64,000 bases of DNA, taken from the NCBI GenBank assembly GCA_003693705.1, contig RBZT01000646.1, positions 31,228-95,227 on the forward strand, given 5' to 3'. This DNA is from Polymyxa betae (taxonomy: Eukaryota; Endomyxa; Phytomyxea; Plasmodiophorida; Plasmodiophoridae). The position numbers and the translations under genes are program-made. The notes beneath the pieces were generated by a model. The model was not told where the DNA came from, did no database searches, and saw only the letters and a program-made list of their open reading frames with translations. Shown here piece by piece: positions 47,755-59,219 of the stretch (within the stretch, counting starts at the first letter, position 1; each line of letters starts with the position of its first letter).

Positions 47755-48584
47755 GAATACACAGGAAGAAGATAATTCAGAATATAGAAGATTTGGAACG
47801 TTTAAGACTTGGATGTCAGGGCAGACACTATCGGAGAGTCAGAGGCAGGAGACGAAGCGAAGTCAATGATGTTGTTTATGAAAGGAGAATATCGGAATGA
47901 ATGAATCTGGACATGGAGAGGTCCTTAAATACTCGTTCGGAACGTTCTAAGAACGTTCCGGCTACCATCTCGACTGGGCTGGAAAGTGCGTGGAAAGTGC
48001 GTGGAGCTTCCACCGAGGACGACAGCTTCTACTGGATGTACCATTAGACGTGGCGTGGCCTCCATTGGTTGCTGTCGGGGGCTGCGCCCCTGACATTGGA
48101 CAACGTTAAGTGTAGACGAGATGGAAGTACGAAGAGGAACAGTAAACGAAAGACTACCGAAGGGGAGAGCTAGGACCGAATACGAGAACAAACGATATTT
48201 AGGTCCAGAGCATAGCCCCAGTTCGGCAGCTGCAACGCCTACTGTGAATTATTGATGTAGGTAAAAGCAGTCAGTCAGTGGCTACAGCGAGAGGCTGCGC
48301 GGCTCGATTGTGACAACAATTGTCATCTTGCCCATCATTCTGGGCGATACTTTCCTCGTTGGAGGATGCACTGTCGCTCTCGTAGGCACGAACGTCAGGT
48401 TGAGACGAACATTTCGGATATCGAGATTTCACTCATGGCAAACTGACTGTGATGAAAGCGCTTTTCAGCAATTGACCCTAACTGACTTATTAAACACTTT
48501 TTCAAGTGAACCGTCGGAAGGTGACCTCATCTTTGAATGAATCTTAATATTCCCGAAACTGCCGTTTGCTTGCAATGCTTGATT

Positions 48585-48747
48585 AGTTCAGGGTTTGCAT
48601 TCGATCATATTCCTCCAGATCGACACAATTTTTTATGACTCACAATTGTGCGATGGTAGCATGTCAGTTCAGGGTTTGTACTCATATTCTTTCTGATCTA
48701 CACAATTTGTTTTTCTCTGACGCACAATTGTGCGATCGGAACATGCC
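48585..48747. repeat. Imperfect tandem duplication, period about 81 bp
   Basis: Two adjacent copies, 48585-48665 and 48666-48747. Both begin AGTTCAGGGTTTG, contain a palindromic CACAATTGTGCGAT core and end GCATG or ACATG. The shared core and spacing make duplication clear; several mismatches show it is not recent. Confidence 0.75.
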
Positions 48748-48760
48748 TTCTCAAAGACTC

Positions 48761-49260
48761 GGTGTCGTCTACTTTTTGCGTGTCTCCTTGTCAAGATAAG
48801 CAGATACATGATGGAAATAAACTCCTTATTTCCCGAATCTAACTTTACTATAATCAATTACCACGATCTTGAATTCCAGTTTGTGAATTACCGGTAGATG
48901 GTTCCGTCCATTTCGGTCGGCAGAATAAACTTGCTCCCAAGTTTCGTTAGGGACAGAGTTTGCTCACTCTTAGCCCTTTCGATCTTCTCCCATCTGCTAG
49001 GAGCGCAGTCATCGTAGATTGAAGACAGCCAACAACAGCCTGGACAATGGCTTATGGCAGCATCATCCTCCGAATCAGTTGATGTCCTATCATCTTCTTT
49101 TTTGAAGAGGTGATCTCCTTTTTGCGTTCCGGATTGAACTGCATTTTATCTACTTATTGAAAAAGGAGGTCGGCGACCTCCTGAAATTATAAGGAGACGA
49201 AAAATGCGCTCCGCAGTCAAGGCTACCCAATAAGGAGACTCCCAAAAAGTAGACGTCGCC
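48761..49260. mobile_element. MITE-like element with 29-bp imperfect terminal inverted repeats
   Basis: The left end (48761-48789) and the reverse complement of the right end (49232-49260) match at 25 of 29 positions around GTCTACTTTTTG and GTCTCCTT. Inside, AGGAGGTCG at 49164-49172 and CGACCTCCT at 49174-49182 form a perfect hairpin around one base. The ~500-bp interior has no long coding frame. I could not find a clear target-site duplication, so this may be a MITE, a foldback element or a cruciform-forming repeat. Confidence 0.5.
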
Positions 49261-49440
49261 ACGCACTTCAACCAGGCTCTAACATATTATCAATGATCAA
49301 CTAATACATAAATTTCGAAGTGCATTATCCCTGGATCCCAAATTTGTAGCAAACTGGAAACACCAGGGAGCAGTCCGTACTCCGTACGGACCAATCTTCA
49401 CTTCTTCTGACCAATTCGCAATCTATTGACCTTCATTCAC

Positions 49441-49924
49441 CCAATGGACGCTACATTAACTGATCTGAAGTCTGCCATTGTGCAGGGACTCCAAGCCATT
49501 GACGGCGATTGGACCAGTCATGCCTCTTCAGCTGATATCCGCGATCTTTGTCAAAGTTGCTGCGACGATCGTATCAAGGCTAGCATTATCGTCAGATGGG
49601 TCTGCACCGTCGATCCAGATAGCGTGAGAAATCGACCAGCGGACGCTTTGGCAATGGTGGAACAAGGAACGATTGCTGTCATGGACTCTGCCATCGTTGC
49701 CGATGTCGAATGAACGCTGTGCCGTCTCTTCTGCTTTCCAACTCCCAATAGAATTTCACAGGAGCTGCAGTCCTGGCAGTGCCAGAAGTCCGAAGATTTT
49801 TGCAAGATGCAATCGTTACACCGCATGTTCATCCAGTTGAGGCAAATACGTATGCGCCTGGATCTCTCACAACAACTGTTGCAGGTACCAAAAATCCAGC
49901 AAAGGTTCCTGCACGGGTCGGAAT
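49441..49924 (+). CDS. Hypothetical helical protein
   Basis: Exon 1 from ATG 49441 (MDATLTDLKSAIVQGLQAID) joins through a likely 61-nt intron (GTCGAATGA... to a CAG just before 49762) to exon 2 (ELQSWQCQKSEDFCKMQSLH, then RMFIQLRQIRMRLDLSQQLL). Both exons are helical. A further intron may start at GTACCA near 49884, so the 3' end is uncertain. No family recognised. Confidence 0.35.
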
Positions 49925-50415
49925 AGAAAACAAGAATAAAGCAGCATGTCTTAACCAAGAAAGTTTAATCCATAAAAGAATGAAAGCCCCCCGAAACCTA
50001 CGCTGTGCTTATGAAACAAGCCTAAATCGCAAAAATACAGGAAAATCCGAGGAGACCGGAAAAGTGCTGTCAAACCAAAATCATACAGAAACGTAATCCC
50101 TACCATCAACTCGCAGAGCACGCATGGAAAAGTTTCGTTCTGAAGAAGGCAAAGCAAAGATGTATCGTTTTCCACCACCAGACAATGGGAACCCAGTGCA
50201 AAAAATATTACAGAATATTTTGCAGGACGACCCAAGGGGGTTTAACGAACACCAAGCCTAGCCGAACCCAATGGAGAAATTGGCTAAGAATTCGGGCAGC
50301 TGACATATCCAGATGGATGGTTTTTCGCTGAGAAGGCCGCGTGTCAAGGCTCCAGAATACGCTCGAGAACAATGGGAAACGCCGGTACGTTCTGACAATC
50401 ATGTATTAATAGAGC

Positions 50416-51190
50416 TCACTTGTATACCGGGGGAGCGGAGTCAAATCGCCAGACAAAAACGTTCGGGAATGCTTGTTGGAGTGCTCCAATAAATCGGCCT
50501 GCGTAGCTGGCGGGCGCCACGCATACCTCCGCCGAAAGCGAACGCATGATTACTGGCGTTAATGTGCACCAGAGCAGGGACCCCCTGACCTTCAGTGCCT
50601 GCAGGAGGAGCCGGAGCGGGATATGCCGCTATAAATTCGTTATATGCTTGTTGATTTGGAATTCCAGGACTCCGAAGGTCCACAACAACGAAGAAGGGGT
50701 CAACCCGTTCAAACAAATCGAAGTGATTTTGCTTCAGATATTCTACAAATCGGAAAATTTGGTAAACGAAGAGTAAAACCTCGATTTCAATACCAAACAA
50801 TTCGGAGGATATCTCGCTCCACATGTCCCCTCCCTCCGAATTTCGCCTCTGCCGTCAACGGAGACGCGGCTCTGCATTAATTCCACTACAGGGGGGCATC
50901 GCTCTCGAGTGAAGCGACCATTTTTGTCTTTGATGTTTCGTAGGAGCGGAACCAAAAGTTTCCCTGTTTGACATAAGCAATCATGAAAGACGAAGGGCTC
51001 GATCAGAATTCAGACCACGGACTGGTTCGGGATTGAGAACCTTGTCGAATGAAGGTTCATAGTAGAATTCCTCATTTTCAGCTGACATCGATCTGTCAAA
51101 CGATATTGAACTAAAAACAACTTTAATCCGATTGAATTCATACTGTTCGGAACCATAGAAAAGACGACGATGTTTAGCCGCCTCTTCCAT
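50416..51190 (-). CDS. Hypothetical multi-exon gene
   Basis: Pieces on the minus strand: 51190-50981 (MEEAAKHRRLFYGSEQYEFN) and 50824 downward (LFVYQIFRFVEYLKQNHFDL; VPALVHINASNHAFAFGGG), with a last exon after a possible very short intron (RFIGALQQAFPNVFVWRFDS) ending at the TGA at 50416-50418. The segments look coding, but the joins were not all resolved. No family recognised. Confidence 0.3.
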
Positions 51191-51999
51191 ATTGCTTCAT
51201 TTCAGTGATTTTAACACCGTTGAATTGAAGTCGTCATGAGAAGGGAAGTTCGAATCGCGCATTAAATTTTGCATCAAATCGAACTGTGGTTACTTCAAGG
51301 GGGGGGGCGAGTATCCGTTGTCTACGGTTTGTAGGACAATCGATATGGGTTGCGCTTCCTTAAATTTTAACTGGGGCGCAAGGGGGTTGCTCTTAAAACA
51401 ACCCATCCCAAGTTTTTCGCAAAACAACCCACAAATACACAAAAATTTTAGCACATTTGGGAGACAAAACCCTAATCGATTTTGTTTTTCTACAGTATAC
51501 TATACTCTGAAAAACATTTGTTAGAAGTTGTATGTGAGGCGTGTTCGGCCTACTAGGGCTCTTCGTGAGGCATACGGAAACCATGGATTATGGAAGCGTC
51601 AGTGGTGGCTTCAGCGATTCATCGTGAGGGCCAAAGTCTTGATTCTGACCCAGCGTTGATAAGCTTTAATAGAATCGCTTTTTTATCATAAATTCGGCTC
51701 TTCGATTACAGTAGATTCGCCTCGAGCTAAAACAGGTTTTTACCCCAGCTCGAGTACGCCACATGTGTATCTTTGATCAATGTGAAAGTTCCGGTTGACC
51801 AACCCGCCTTGAGATTGACAGGGATGCGATGATTTTTTGTCACGGCCTGCAGCTCGCTGCGATTAAGGCCGTTCAGCTGCTCACGGAACATTTCAAACGA
51901 AGTACAGCTGAATCGCCAACTAATGAATAGAGTTGATATGCTCTTCTGCTTGCTGATAAGTCTTGAACGAGTTTTCGATCAATATACTTTTACGTTTGA
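51191..51999. other. Intergenic DNA before the hAT-like element
   Basis: No supported gene. A run of nine G occurs at about 51299-51307. The rest is unremarkable AT-rich sequence. Confidence 0.35.
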
Positions 52000-52007
52000 C
52001 TGTATAT

Positions 52008-52851
52008 CAGGCCTCGTTAAACCTGGCAAGTGCCAGAATTACCAAGAATAGCTTATTTTTGGCACCAGATCTGGCTCTAATTTTGGAATTTTTGGAATTG
52101 CTAGAAAATCAGCCAGGAAGCGTGGTTTATTAAATTGTATATCATCAATTTCATGATTGTTTCATACCGTTTTGATTGCATCACTCTTTCAAGTGAAAAG
52201 ATCAGCAATTGACTGGCGGTGCTCGTTTTCCACCCTAGAGTGAGAGAAGTCCTACTCGACAGTGGAAGTATTTGGAAACAGAGTTGTTAAGGCTCCTGCA
52301 AATGATTGCAGTGTGGGGAATCGGGTCTTTGACCAGAAGCCATGATTGCCGGAATGAAGCCGTGGTATTGTGCAATAATTATCCTAAACTCACGACCACG
52401 CAGCAGGCAAAGCTTTTGGGGAAAACGGTGGGATTGCAGTGGTCGATTGGGTTGTTTTCGAATCTCTCAAAGCATAAAATTTGCAACTCCGTCAACAAAC
52501 CCCACCAAAAGCTGTCCCAGCTATTGTTGCCACACTTGCTGATCCCATTCGGTCATGTTCTTTTTATTATTGCGGAAATAAACAATCCTTGGTCTTTAAG
52601 AAACCATGAGACATCATCATGGAAGACAGAAAAAGACCCAGAATGCTCATGCTGTTCACGACCAGCGATTTCCTCAGGCGAAAGAGGCCCAAAAACTTCA
52701 CTATAGACTGAACGACGAGTATCAATCGTTGAAGCTTTGTTTTCTGTTCAAAACCGCGATTATTTTTTACTGGTTAATTTTGGCATATTTTTTTCCTTAA
52801 TTTTGGTAAATTTGGCATCTATTAATAGTTTGCCAAATTTAACGAGGCCTG
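52008..52851. mobile_element. hAT-like non-autonomous DNA transposon with 8-bp target duplication
   Basis: The element starts CAGGCCTCGTTAAA and ends TTTAACGAGGCCTG, perfect 14-bp terminal inverted repeats; similarity continues inward (TGGCAA on both ends). The 8-bp CTGTATAT flanks it directly on the left (52000-52007) and right (52852-52859). An 8-bp target duplication and ends beginning CAG are hAT features. The 844-bp interior has frames up to about 140 codons (52272-52706) but no recognised transposase motif, so it is probably non-autonomous. The exact duplication suggests fairly recent insertion. Confidence 0.82.
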
Positions 52852-52879
52852 CTGTATATCCTATATGTGGTCCTATCTG

Positions 52880-53420
52880 TGCTATGGATTCTTATAATTA
52901 GGGTTCGCTCTTCTTCCTTTCATATTCCTCTAATTTGCCTTCGGTTTCTGATAATAGCGCTGAGGCAGATGGGCATTAAGACTTTTTTAATTTGTATTCT
53001 GCTGAATGGCATATTTAACAGACCTTTAATTTCATATCACCTTTTTCTTCAAAAATAAGTTGATTGGCGGATAGAAATTAGATTTGGGGTTGTTGGGAGT
53101 GGGTTAATGGGTTGGTTTTTGGGATGGGTGGTTTCAGTTATTTTTGTGGGATGAATGATATTTGTGTATTTTGTGATTTTGGGAATTGATTTACACGGAT
53201 AAAATTATCTGGGGTTGAATTGGGAGCTGATTTTTTGGTTTTGGATTTTTGGTTTTTGGATTTTAGGATTTGAATTTTGATTTTGGTTTTACCGGTAGAT
53301 TTTTAACGATGGAATGAGCGGACAAAATTATTACTTAGTATTTGTTTTTGTTTGGGCGGATTGTTAATTGAGTATCATTTCGGAAATTGGATTTTGAAAA
53401 TGATGGGACTTTTTTCTGGT
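52880..53420. repeat. G/T-rich low-complexity tract
   Basis: From about 53060 to 53420 the plus strand is dominated by G and T with many GG and GGG runs (for example GGGTTAATGGGTTGG and TTTTTGGGATGGGTGG), while C is nearly absent. Such strand asymmetry could form G-quadruplexes or reflect a decayed satellite. No gene is seen. Confidence 0.55.
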
Positions 53421-54655
53421 GGCAAAAATATCGACACCACCTTTTTCGTAGTCATTATCAGTTTATTAGACATAAACTTTTGACTTTTTTTTAAATTCAT
53501 TTTCGTTAAATTTTGAAAAACGGGTTTTCATTTTCAAATGTATCGCAATCTTGAAATGGCGAAATCTACCGACACCACACTAAAAAAGCCTTACAGCTAA
53601 AAAGCGCAGTATCGAGTTATGAAATTGCCATAAAGGCGGCCTTGATTGGTACCATTCCTCTAAAATTAGCGCAGTCACAGATCCACCGATTAACTGACTC
53701 TCTATCATGTATTCGACCGCTAGCCACGCTCCCTTTCAGATGAAACTACATAGACGCTATAGTTCAAGACGTCACTGGACAGTTAGCAGAATTTAACAGA
53801 AAAGAACAAAGTAGAAATTCACTGCGTCCCGAGTCATACAGAAGAAAAAATAGCACAAAGCGAGGAAATCGACCAGCCAGCAAAAGCAGCTGCAGAGAAT
53901 GGCGAAGACGATCGACCATGAGCCATTTTCAAGAAGCGTGACGAAAACCAAACTGCAGAATTATCTGAAAGCAACTATTGGAACCTATCAATTTTGATGG
54001 ATACCCAGTAGAAGGGAAAATGAAACCCATCGCACACTACTAAGAAAGTCTGAACAGGCCATACACGAGCCAGAGTACATCTTAAAGAACGTCGGAATAG
54101 AATCGATAGATATCTGCTGACTTTGCAACAGGCACAAAGAAACAGCTGATCATCAATTGGTTCGTCGGAAAAAGTATCGAAAATGTTCAAAAAGATTCCG
54201 TGACACCATCAATCACATTCATGGCCCAATACTTGCGCTCACAAGTAAGGCAGTTACATAAATCACTCAGCACCGAAAGCTTGGAAAGCAGTAGAGCGGT
54301 ATCTGAAAGAGTATGTTCGAGTCCCTGTTGGATTGGGCGAGTGCTTTTCTGGGTCCTATTAAAAAGGCCGCTCGCTCTATATAGTTAGACATTATCGGAT
54401 GAAATAATTAATCGCTTCGAATACGAAGTAGAAGCACTGATAGATATTACTGCTGGACGCATGAGCACAAACAGCCATGCTCTTGGACACAGCACCGCCT
54501 GCTGACCAAAATCAACAAACCAGCAAAACCCGATTCAATCCATCTGTGCAGTGGTTGAGCGCGAACTTGGAGTGAATAAGACAGCTGTTAAACAATCACA
54601 TTCTTTGCCGATTACGAAAACGATTTTTCGAAGAAAATTTATCACAATGACGAAA
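53421..54655. other. Intergenic region, no gene seen
   Basis: Mixed AT-rich DNA. Two similar phrases, TATCGACACCACC near 53428 and TACCGACACCACA near 53567, are the only internal repeat noticed. Short frames at 53975-54190 and 54200-54388 lack any motif. Confidence 0.35.
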
Positions 54656-55219
54656 TTATTGGTCCTGATCCTGCTGTTCAGCATTGTGGTTTAGCTCATC
54701 GACGACAGCCTTCACATCGGAGATGCGATGCTGGGCGGCCATCGTGTATCCCTGGAACAGATCGGCGATATCTTCATCGCCATCATCCTGCGCCTTCTGA
54801 GCATAGTCCGGCATCGTCTTCTCGAAATCGTGCATCTCCGAGACTAACGCCGATTGCAGATTATCGACGGAATCGCCCATCGCCTCGGACGTCGTCGGGT
54901 CTTGGCCGACGTAGCAATCGATGGCGTCCAGCGCTTGATGGGCGTGTCGCAGGTCGCTTTTCGACAGCGCCCGGAACAGGATGGCGGCCTTCGTGGCGCC
55001 TTCCTCATCAGCGCGTTCGGCGAAGTACGAGTAGCGGGCGGCCGAGGCGCCTTTCTCGAAGAAGATCTGGCGGAGATTGGCGGCGGAGGTCTCGGAGCAG
55101 CCGGCGGTGGCGGCGGCGTCCTGGTCGTCTTGGTGGACGACGGCCGAGAAGGCGCGAGTCGGCAGACGCCGGGCTGTGAGAGAGCGACGGACCAGGAAGC
55201 GGGTCGTGCAGGACAGCAT
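54656..55219 (-). CDS. Mitochondrial rubrerythrin-like (ferritin-like) protein
   Basis: Intronless, 187 residues. The chosen start gives a presequence typical of mitochondrial import (MLSCTTRFLVRRSLTARRLP, then TRAFSAVVH): Arg/Ser-rich, no acids. The rest is a four-helix rubrerythrin pattern: FFEKGASAARYSYFAERADE followed by EG, then HAHQALDAID in the first half, and SEMHDFEKTMPDYAQKAQDD and DIADLFQGYTMAAQHR in the second. Diiron ligands look eroded: the first Glu is shifted by one and the ExxH positions read D..RH and A.QH. No rubredoxin domain follows. The family detoxifies peroxide and is known mainly from microaerophiles. Local G+C is high and introns are absent, consistent with transfer. 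The frame is open 63 codons upstream, but that part lacks family features. Confidence 0.68.
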   Translation of the reverse strand: MLSCTTRFLVRRSLTARRLPTRAFSAVVHQDDQDAAATAGCSETSAANLRQIFFEKGASAARYSYFAERADEEGATKAAILFRALSKSDLRHAHQALDAIDCYVGQDPTTSEAMGDSVDNLQSALVSEMHDFEKTMPDYAQKAQDDGDEDIADLFQGYTMAAQHRISDVKAVVDELNHNAEQQDQDQ

Positions 55220-56231
55220 GATGGGAATGGAGGCACCGCTCGGAGTCCGTCGCGCAACCTGCTGCCAGGACAGCATGGACTGCGCTGTTTCTCGTGAATG
55301 CGGCCGCCTTTTGGTGGTGATGCGTGTTAAGAGCGGTGGAGCGAAGGCGAATAAGGCAGTCATGCCACCCTCCGGATAGCCTCTATCATCGGTAGGGCAC
55401 TGGCGCACAATTCAAGAACTCGCACTGGTTGACAGTCGCGCACTTTGTTATTGCGCAACTATATGCGTTCTTTTCTTTACTGAAGACTGAAAAGCTCGAA
55501 CCACCTGACTGCAGTTGTGCTGCGCAATTTGTGTCGCACTTTTTGGAAAGTTCAAAAATGTGAAATTACAAATCGTTTTTTTTGAAAAACTTTTAGAAAA
55601 ACCTTCAACCAACAAAGTAGGGACTGCCAGCCCTGCAAATTTCAGAGACGCAGCCTTCAGTCAGGGTTCCAATTGACAGCTTGCAGCATTCGTAAAGAGT
55701 TTTCAGACAACTTTCAAGAAATCGGCGAAGCTCTTGGAAATCCGAAAATCTCAAATCAGAAGAATTTCAGCTTGTAGAGAGCTGGATTTCGGTCGTGGCT
55801 GCTGCTGACCATCATGGCCAGTCAGGTCCAGTACGACGGTAGAATACCACAGATGTCGTCGTCGTAATCGGTGCCGTTAACCATGAGCAAATAAATATAG
55901 AATACATCTTCTAGATTGAAAGATAGAATATCTGTATTTAAACATCAACAACAGTGCTGATATCCGACAAGGAGGAAATCGACTGTAAAAACCCTAACCC
56001 CTTGAGCATAATGGCATCATCGTTGAGCAGAAATGTGATGGATCTGTTGCGACTCCCGGGAAGACACCACTCATTGCTGCAGCCAGCAGCGACCATCTTT
56101 GATCCGTAAAGAGTCGGGTGATCTCATATCAGGTCACCCGGCCGTAACGCCAATCTGCCAGCCAAACAGAAGTCGGGATACAGCATACATATCATAATGT
56201 TACAGACTGGAGCACCTCTATCCATGTGTCA
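55220..56231. other. Upstream region of the rubrerythrin-like gene
   Basis: AT-rich beyond about 55400. GCGCACTTT/GCGCAA-type words recur near 55400-55540. No gene is seen. Confidence 0.35.
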
Positions 56232-56708
56232 TCATCCATATACGATACATACACATACAGCGCATAGACTTGATTGAACCTGGAAAAAAACAAACACGAC
56301 GATATGCAGCGCAATTCGGTCATTGGCGGTCAAGCCCTCGACCTGGGCCAGTACGTAGTCGAGCACGGGCCCGACGAACATCGCATAGAACAAGGTGACA
56401 CAGATCACACGGATCGGCCACGGCATCATACACATTACGGACAGGGCTACGCCGGCCAAGCCGTACACGCCCGCCGACCACGGACCGGGTCGTCGGGTGC
56501 CGGGAGGCGGCCGTTGCGATAGGTCCGCTAACTGATCTGTAACGTGTCAGTGTCTATGTTACGTGTCCGCGAGACGCCGGTGACCGAAGAAGGCGGGCGC
56601 CGCGGGCGCCCGGTGCGGTTGCAGCGCTGTCGGGCCGCTTGTCGGGTCGGCGATGGTGATCTGGGCCAGGACGACCAGCGCCATGATGACGGTAAACGTC
56701 CTCATCAT
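56232..56708 (-). CDS. Possible signal-peptide membrane protein of the subtelomeric set
   Basis: The first exon (56708 downward) starts with a good signal peptide, MMRTFTVIMALVVLAQITIA, then DPTSGPTALQPHRAP. After a possible short intron near 56528-56560, a second segment holds two membrane helices (VALSVMCMMPWPIRVICV; LFYAMFVGPVLDYVLA) and ends at 56232. The join is off by one base with the splice sites I see, so it may be decayed. No family recognised. Confidence 0.35.
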
Positions 56709-56791
56709 CGGGAGGTTGAATGGGCTCGGCCAGGTTCGCAGTTTGTACGGCATGCGTGTGAGCGACTCTGAGAAAGGTTCCGTTAAATTGT

Positions 56792-57723
56792 TGGGTCGCC
56801 AGAGCGCGCAGTTTGCTTGCCAGGTGAAGGATGTAACATTACTCGGAAGGCCTTATCCGAATGATTCAAACTGTAGTACTGACTGTTACCACATTCCATG
56901 AGCATCATGTTAATGGTCGCTATGACATTATAAGAGTCGTGACGTCAAGTCGATCCGGCCCTATACCCTATTACGTTACAGGCCTGAAACAGATATCGCA
57001 CCATATGCGCTATTCGAGGATATTTTCTCATTGACTGTTGATGCGCTAATTCATACGTTTCATGTATGCGATTATATTACGCTACAGGCATGTATGTAAC
57101 AGGAATCGGCTCTGGACGTCACAGCATTTCAAAATCGTTTTCGATATCGAGCTCTTGACGAAAGAGAAGCACGAGGGACAGTATGTGCGCCAGCCCTAAC
57201 CTACGAATCGCGATCGTCTTTGGCAGCTCCAGAGGCATCGGTATCGTAGGCATGACTGTCTTTGTGTAGAGCAGCGCAACGAGACCGATCCGAACCACAG
57301 AGTGGACGACACACACGAGCGCGATCAGGAAGGCCGCAAACGTGAGTAACGCCGGTCCACGCTGACGTACCGCAGCACCCTTTCCGGACTTCGTAACCTC
57401 ATTCAGCCTAACTGGGCAACATTAATCACCACGTTAACGTTACAACAGTACCAGTGCTTCGTTACCGACCCATGAACGCCGGAACAGATTCCGCTGGCAG
57501 AATGGCCATCGAGCCCAGCGACTCGATATCGATGACAAAGGCGGTGGCGTCCGCATCGCAGCTGGTCGCGACGACGCCGACGGCGAGTATGGCTGCAGCG
57601 GCGATCAGCGCAGTGGTTCGGATCGTCATGAGATTGCTGGCGGACATGACCAGACGCCGAGAAATGTGGCATGACAGACAGCCACGCAGTTTCAATCTGT
57701 CGACGGACCGAAATGGTTCTCCT
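56792..57723. repeat. Segmental duplication, copy A
   Basis: Begins GGGTCGCCAGAGCGCGCAGT and runs in the same order and orientation as 61951-62870. It contains the intact small membrane-protein gene at 57119-57629 and its upstream flank, then runs into a CT-rich tract in both copies. Differences are scattered substitutions and small indels. Confidence 0.85.
57119..57629 (-). CDS. Small secretory-pathway membrane protein (intact copy)
   Basis: Two exons, 57470-57629 and 57119-57411, with a 58-nt intron, encode 150 residues. The N-terminal signal or anchor (TTALIAAAAILAVGVVATS) is followed by a short ectodomain (SLGSMAILPAESVPAF) and, after the splice, two hydrophobic segments (ALLTFAAFLIALVCVVHSVV, RIGLVALLY; LGLAHILSLVLLF) and an acidic end (IENDFEML). 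The start was set at the ATG shared in position with the duplicate at 62770; an ATG six codons upstream exists only here. No family recognised. It has a near-identical but broken paralog 5 kb away. Confidence 0.6.
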
Positions 57724-57818
57724 CTTCTTTCTTTCTTTCTCTCTCTCTCTCTGTCTCTCTGTCTCTCTCTCTCTCTCTTACTCTCTTTCTCTCTCTTTCT
57801 CGCTCGCTCTCTGGTTTT
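57724..57818. repeat. CT-rich microsatellite upstream of copy A gene
   Basis: A nearly pure pyrimidine tract of CTCTCT and CTTT units. A longer equivalent (62870-63112) stands at the same relative place upstream of the copy B gene, so it is part of the duplicated unit. Confidence 0.9.
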
Positions 57819-57835
57819 AGATTCTGATTACACGA

Positions 57836-59100
57836 TTTTGGCGTTTTAACATTCCGCATGGTTCAGAATGTTTATTCATTGCGAATTGAGGTCCAGATTC
57901 CCCAGATCGATACAAGACGGGGCGCCACTCATCTTCGAGCCAAATGCCGTGGAGCTTCATGCATATTTCGATAGATTTATTTCGATAGATTTTGATTGCA
58001 ATTGCAGCTGCAGATCGTCAACAGATTGGAACGTATACAATGCCGAGTTCTATTCATCAATGCGTAAAACCCTAAATTCCTTCGCTTATCACTCTGTAAA
58101 CCCCTAAATCTTACTCTGCATTTTTTATGAGATTCCGGTGCGGAATTGGCACCTATCGGGACAGTACGATCGCCCCTCTGGTCAGACACTTTTCGCAGCT
58201 TCGCCGTTTCTCATCGTTATTGTTTGGGATTGGCTCAGAGATCAACTCTTTTTAGAATCCCAACCGCCTCATTTACTGTGAGCCCTTTTATTGTTGAAGC
58301 GTTACAATACTGAACATGCCAACCGTTCTAGGTCTGGATCGGACGAACAAACGTTGCGGGAATGGATCTGGACATTTGTCGAACCAATTGCCAATATGGA
58401 TGTCGTATGTAGCGAAGCGGCTGGAATCTACAGTATGCACAATCCTCTGAATTGCAATAGTGTGGGAGAATCGATTCATGGGAGCAAAAAAGAGCCAAAA
58501 ATGTTTTGTTTCTTTGGAGGGAAGAGATTTTAAAACGGACTTCTTTTGATTCGAAGTGGAAGCCTCATAAATCCCATAATCGAGGAGTCCGATATGAAAC
58601 TGGGCTTTGTGTTCGTACAGAGCATATTGTTTGGGCGTATGGTCGTCTTCCCATGCGGCGAAGGTCCCTATGTTCGTCCAGCACGAAATGCCTGCAGTAT
58701 TTCGGAATCGCTGACGAAGGGAGAGTTAACAATAGCAGATAAATGGTGCCGAGAGCGCCGAGATTTGATTATTCATTGATAATGGCAGTTGAAGCGTCAT
58801 GCAAAAGAAGATCAGGGCGCGTTATGAAACTGTTATCAGGCGATTAGAACAGCCTGGTGTGCTACATCAGATATTTCGGCATGCTCAGCATCTTCACCCG
58901 AACTGCTTTCATTCAGTTGTTAACTTGACCCTATTACTATCGAAATGAATATTACAGACTTGGCATTTTGGAAGCAATAGACAACAAAGTGACACTTTTT
59001 GCGACCCCAAATTGTGACAATTTTTAAAAAATGTTTTTGACACCATTTGACAGCAATAAATAAGGAATACGAAAGAGGGTTATAAATACTCTATTGCGAA
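57836..59100. other. Intergenic region with weak frames
   Basis: Overlapping frames near 58290-58780 on the plus strand (for example MKLGFVFVQSILFGRMVVFP at 58593) are suggestive but show no family motif, and the reading frame breaks repeatedly. No supported gene. Confidence 0.3.
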
Positions 59101-59219
59101 AATTCGGATTGAAACCAGCAAATGACAAATCCGGAGCATTTTCGGGTGTTTCCCGCCATCTCCGAGGCAGACATCCCCGTGGAAATTTGTGCGCAAGCCA
59201 GGTTAGTCCCGATCTTTCT

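Noticed and set aside
48301..48540. Plus-strand frame with a hydrophobic start (TIVILPIILGDTFLVGG)
   Set aside because: It opens without an ATG near the hydrophobic stretch and no partner exon was found; could be an orphan exon, but support is too thin.
54854..55297. 147-codon plus-strand frame opposite the rubrerythrin-like gene
   Set aside because: Shadow of the coding strand; Gly/Arg-rich with no family features.
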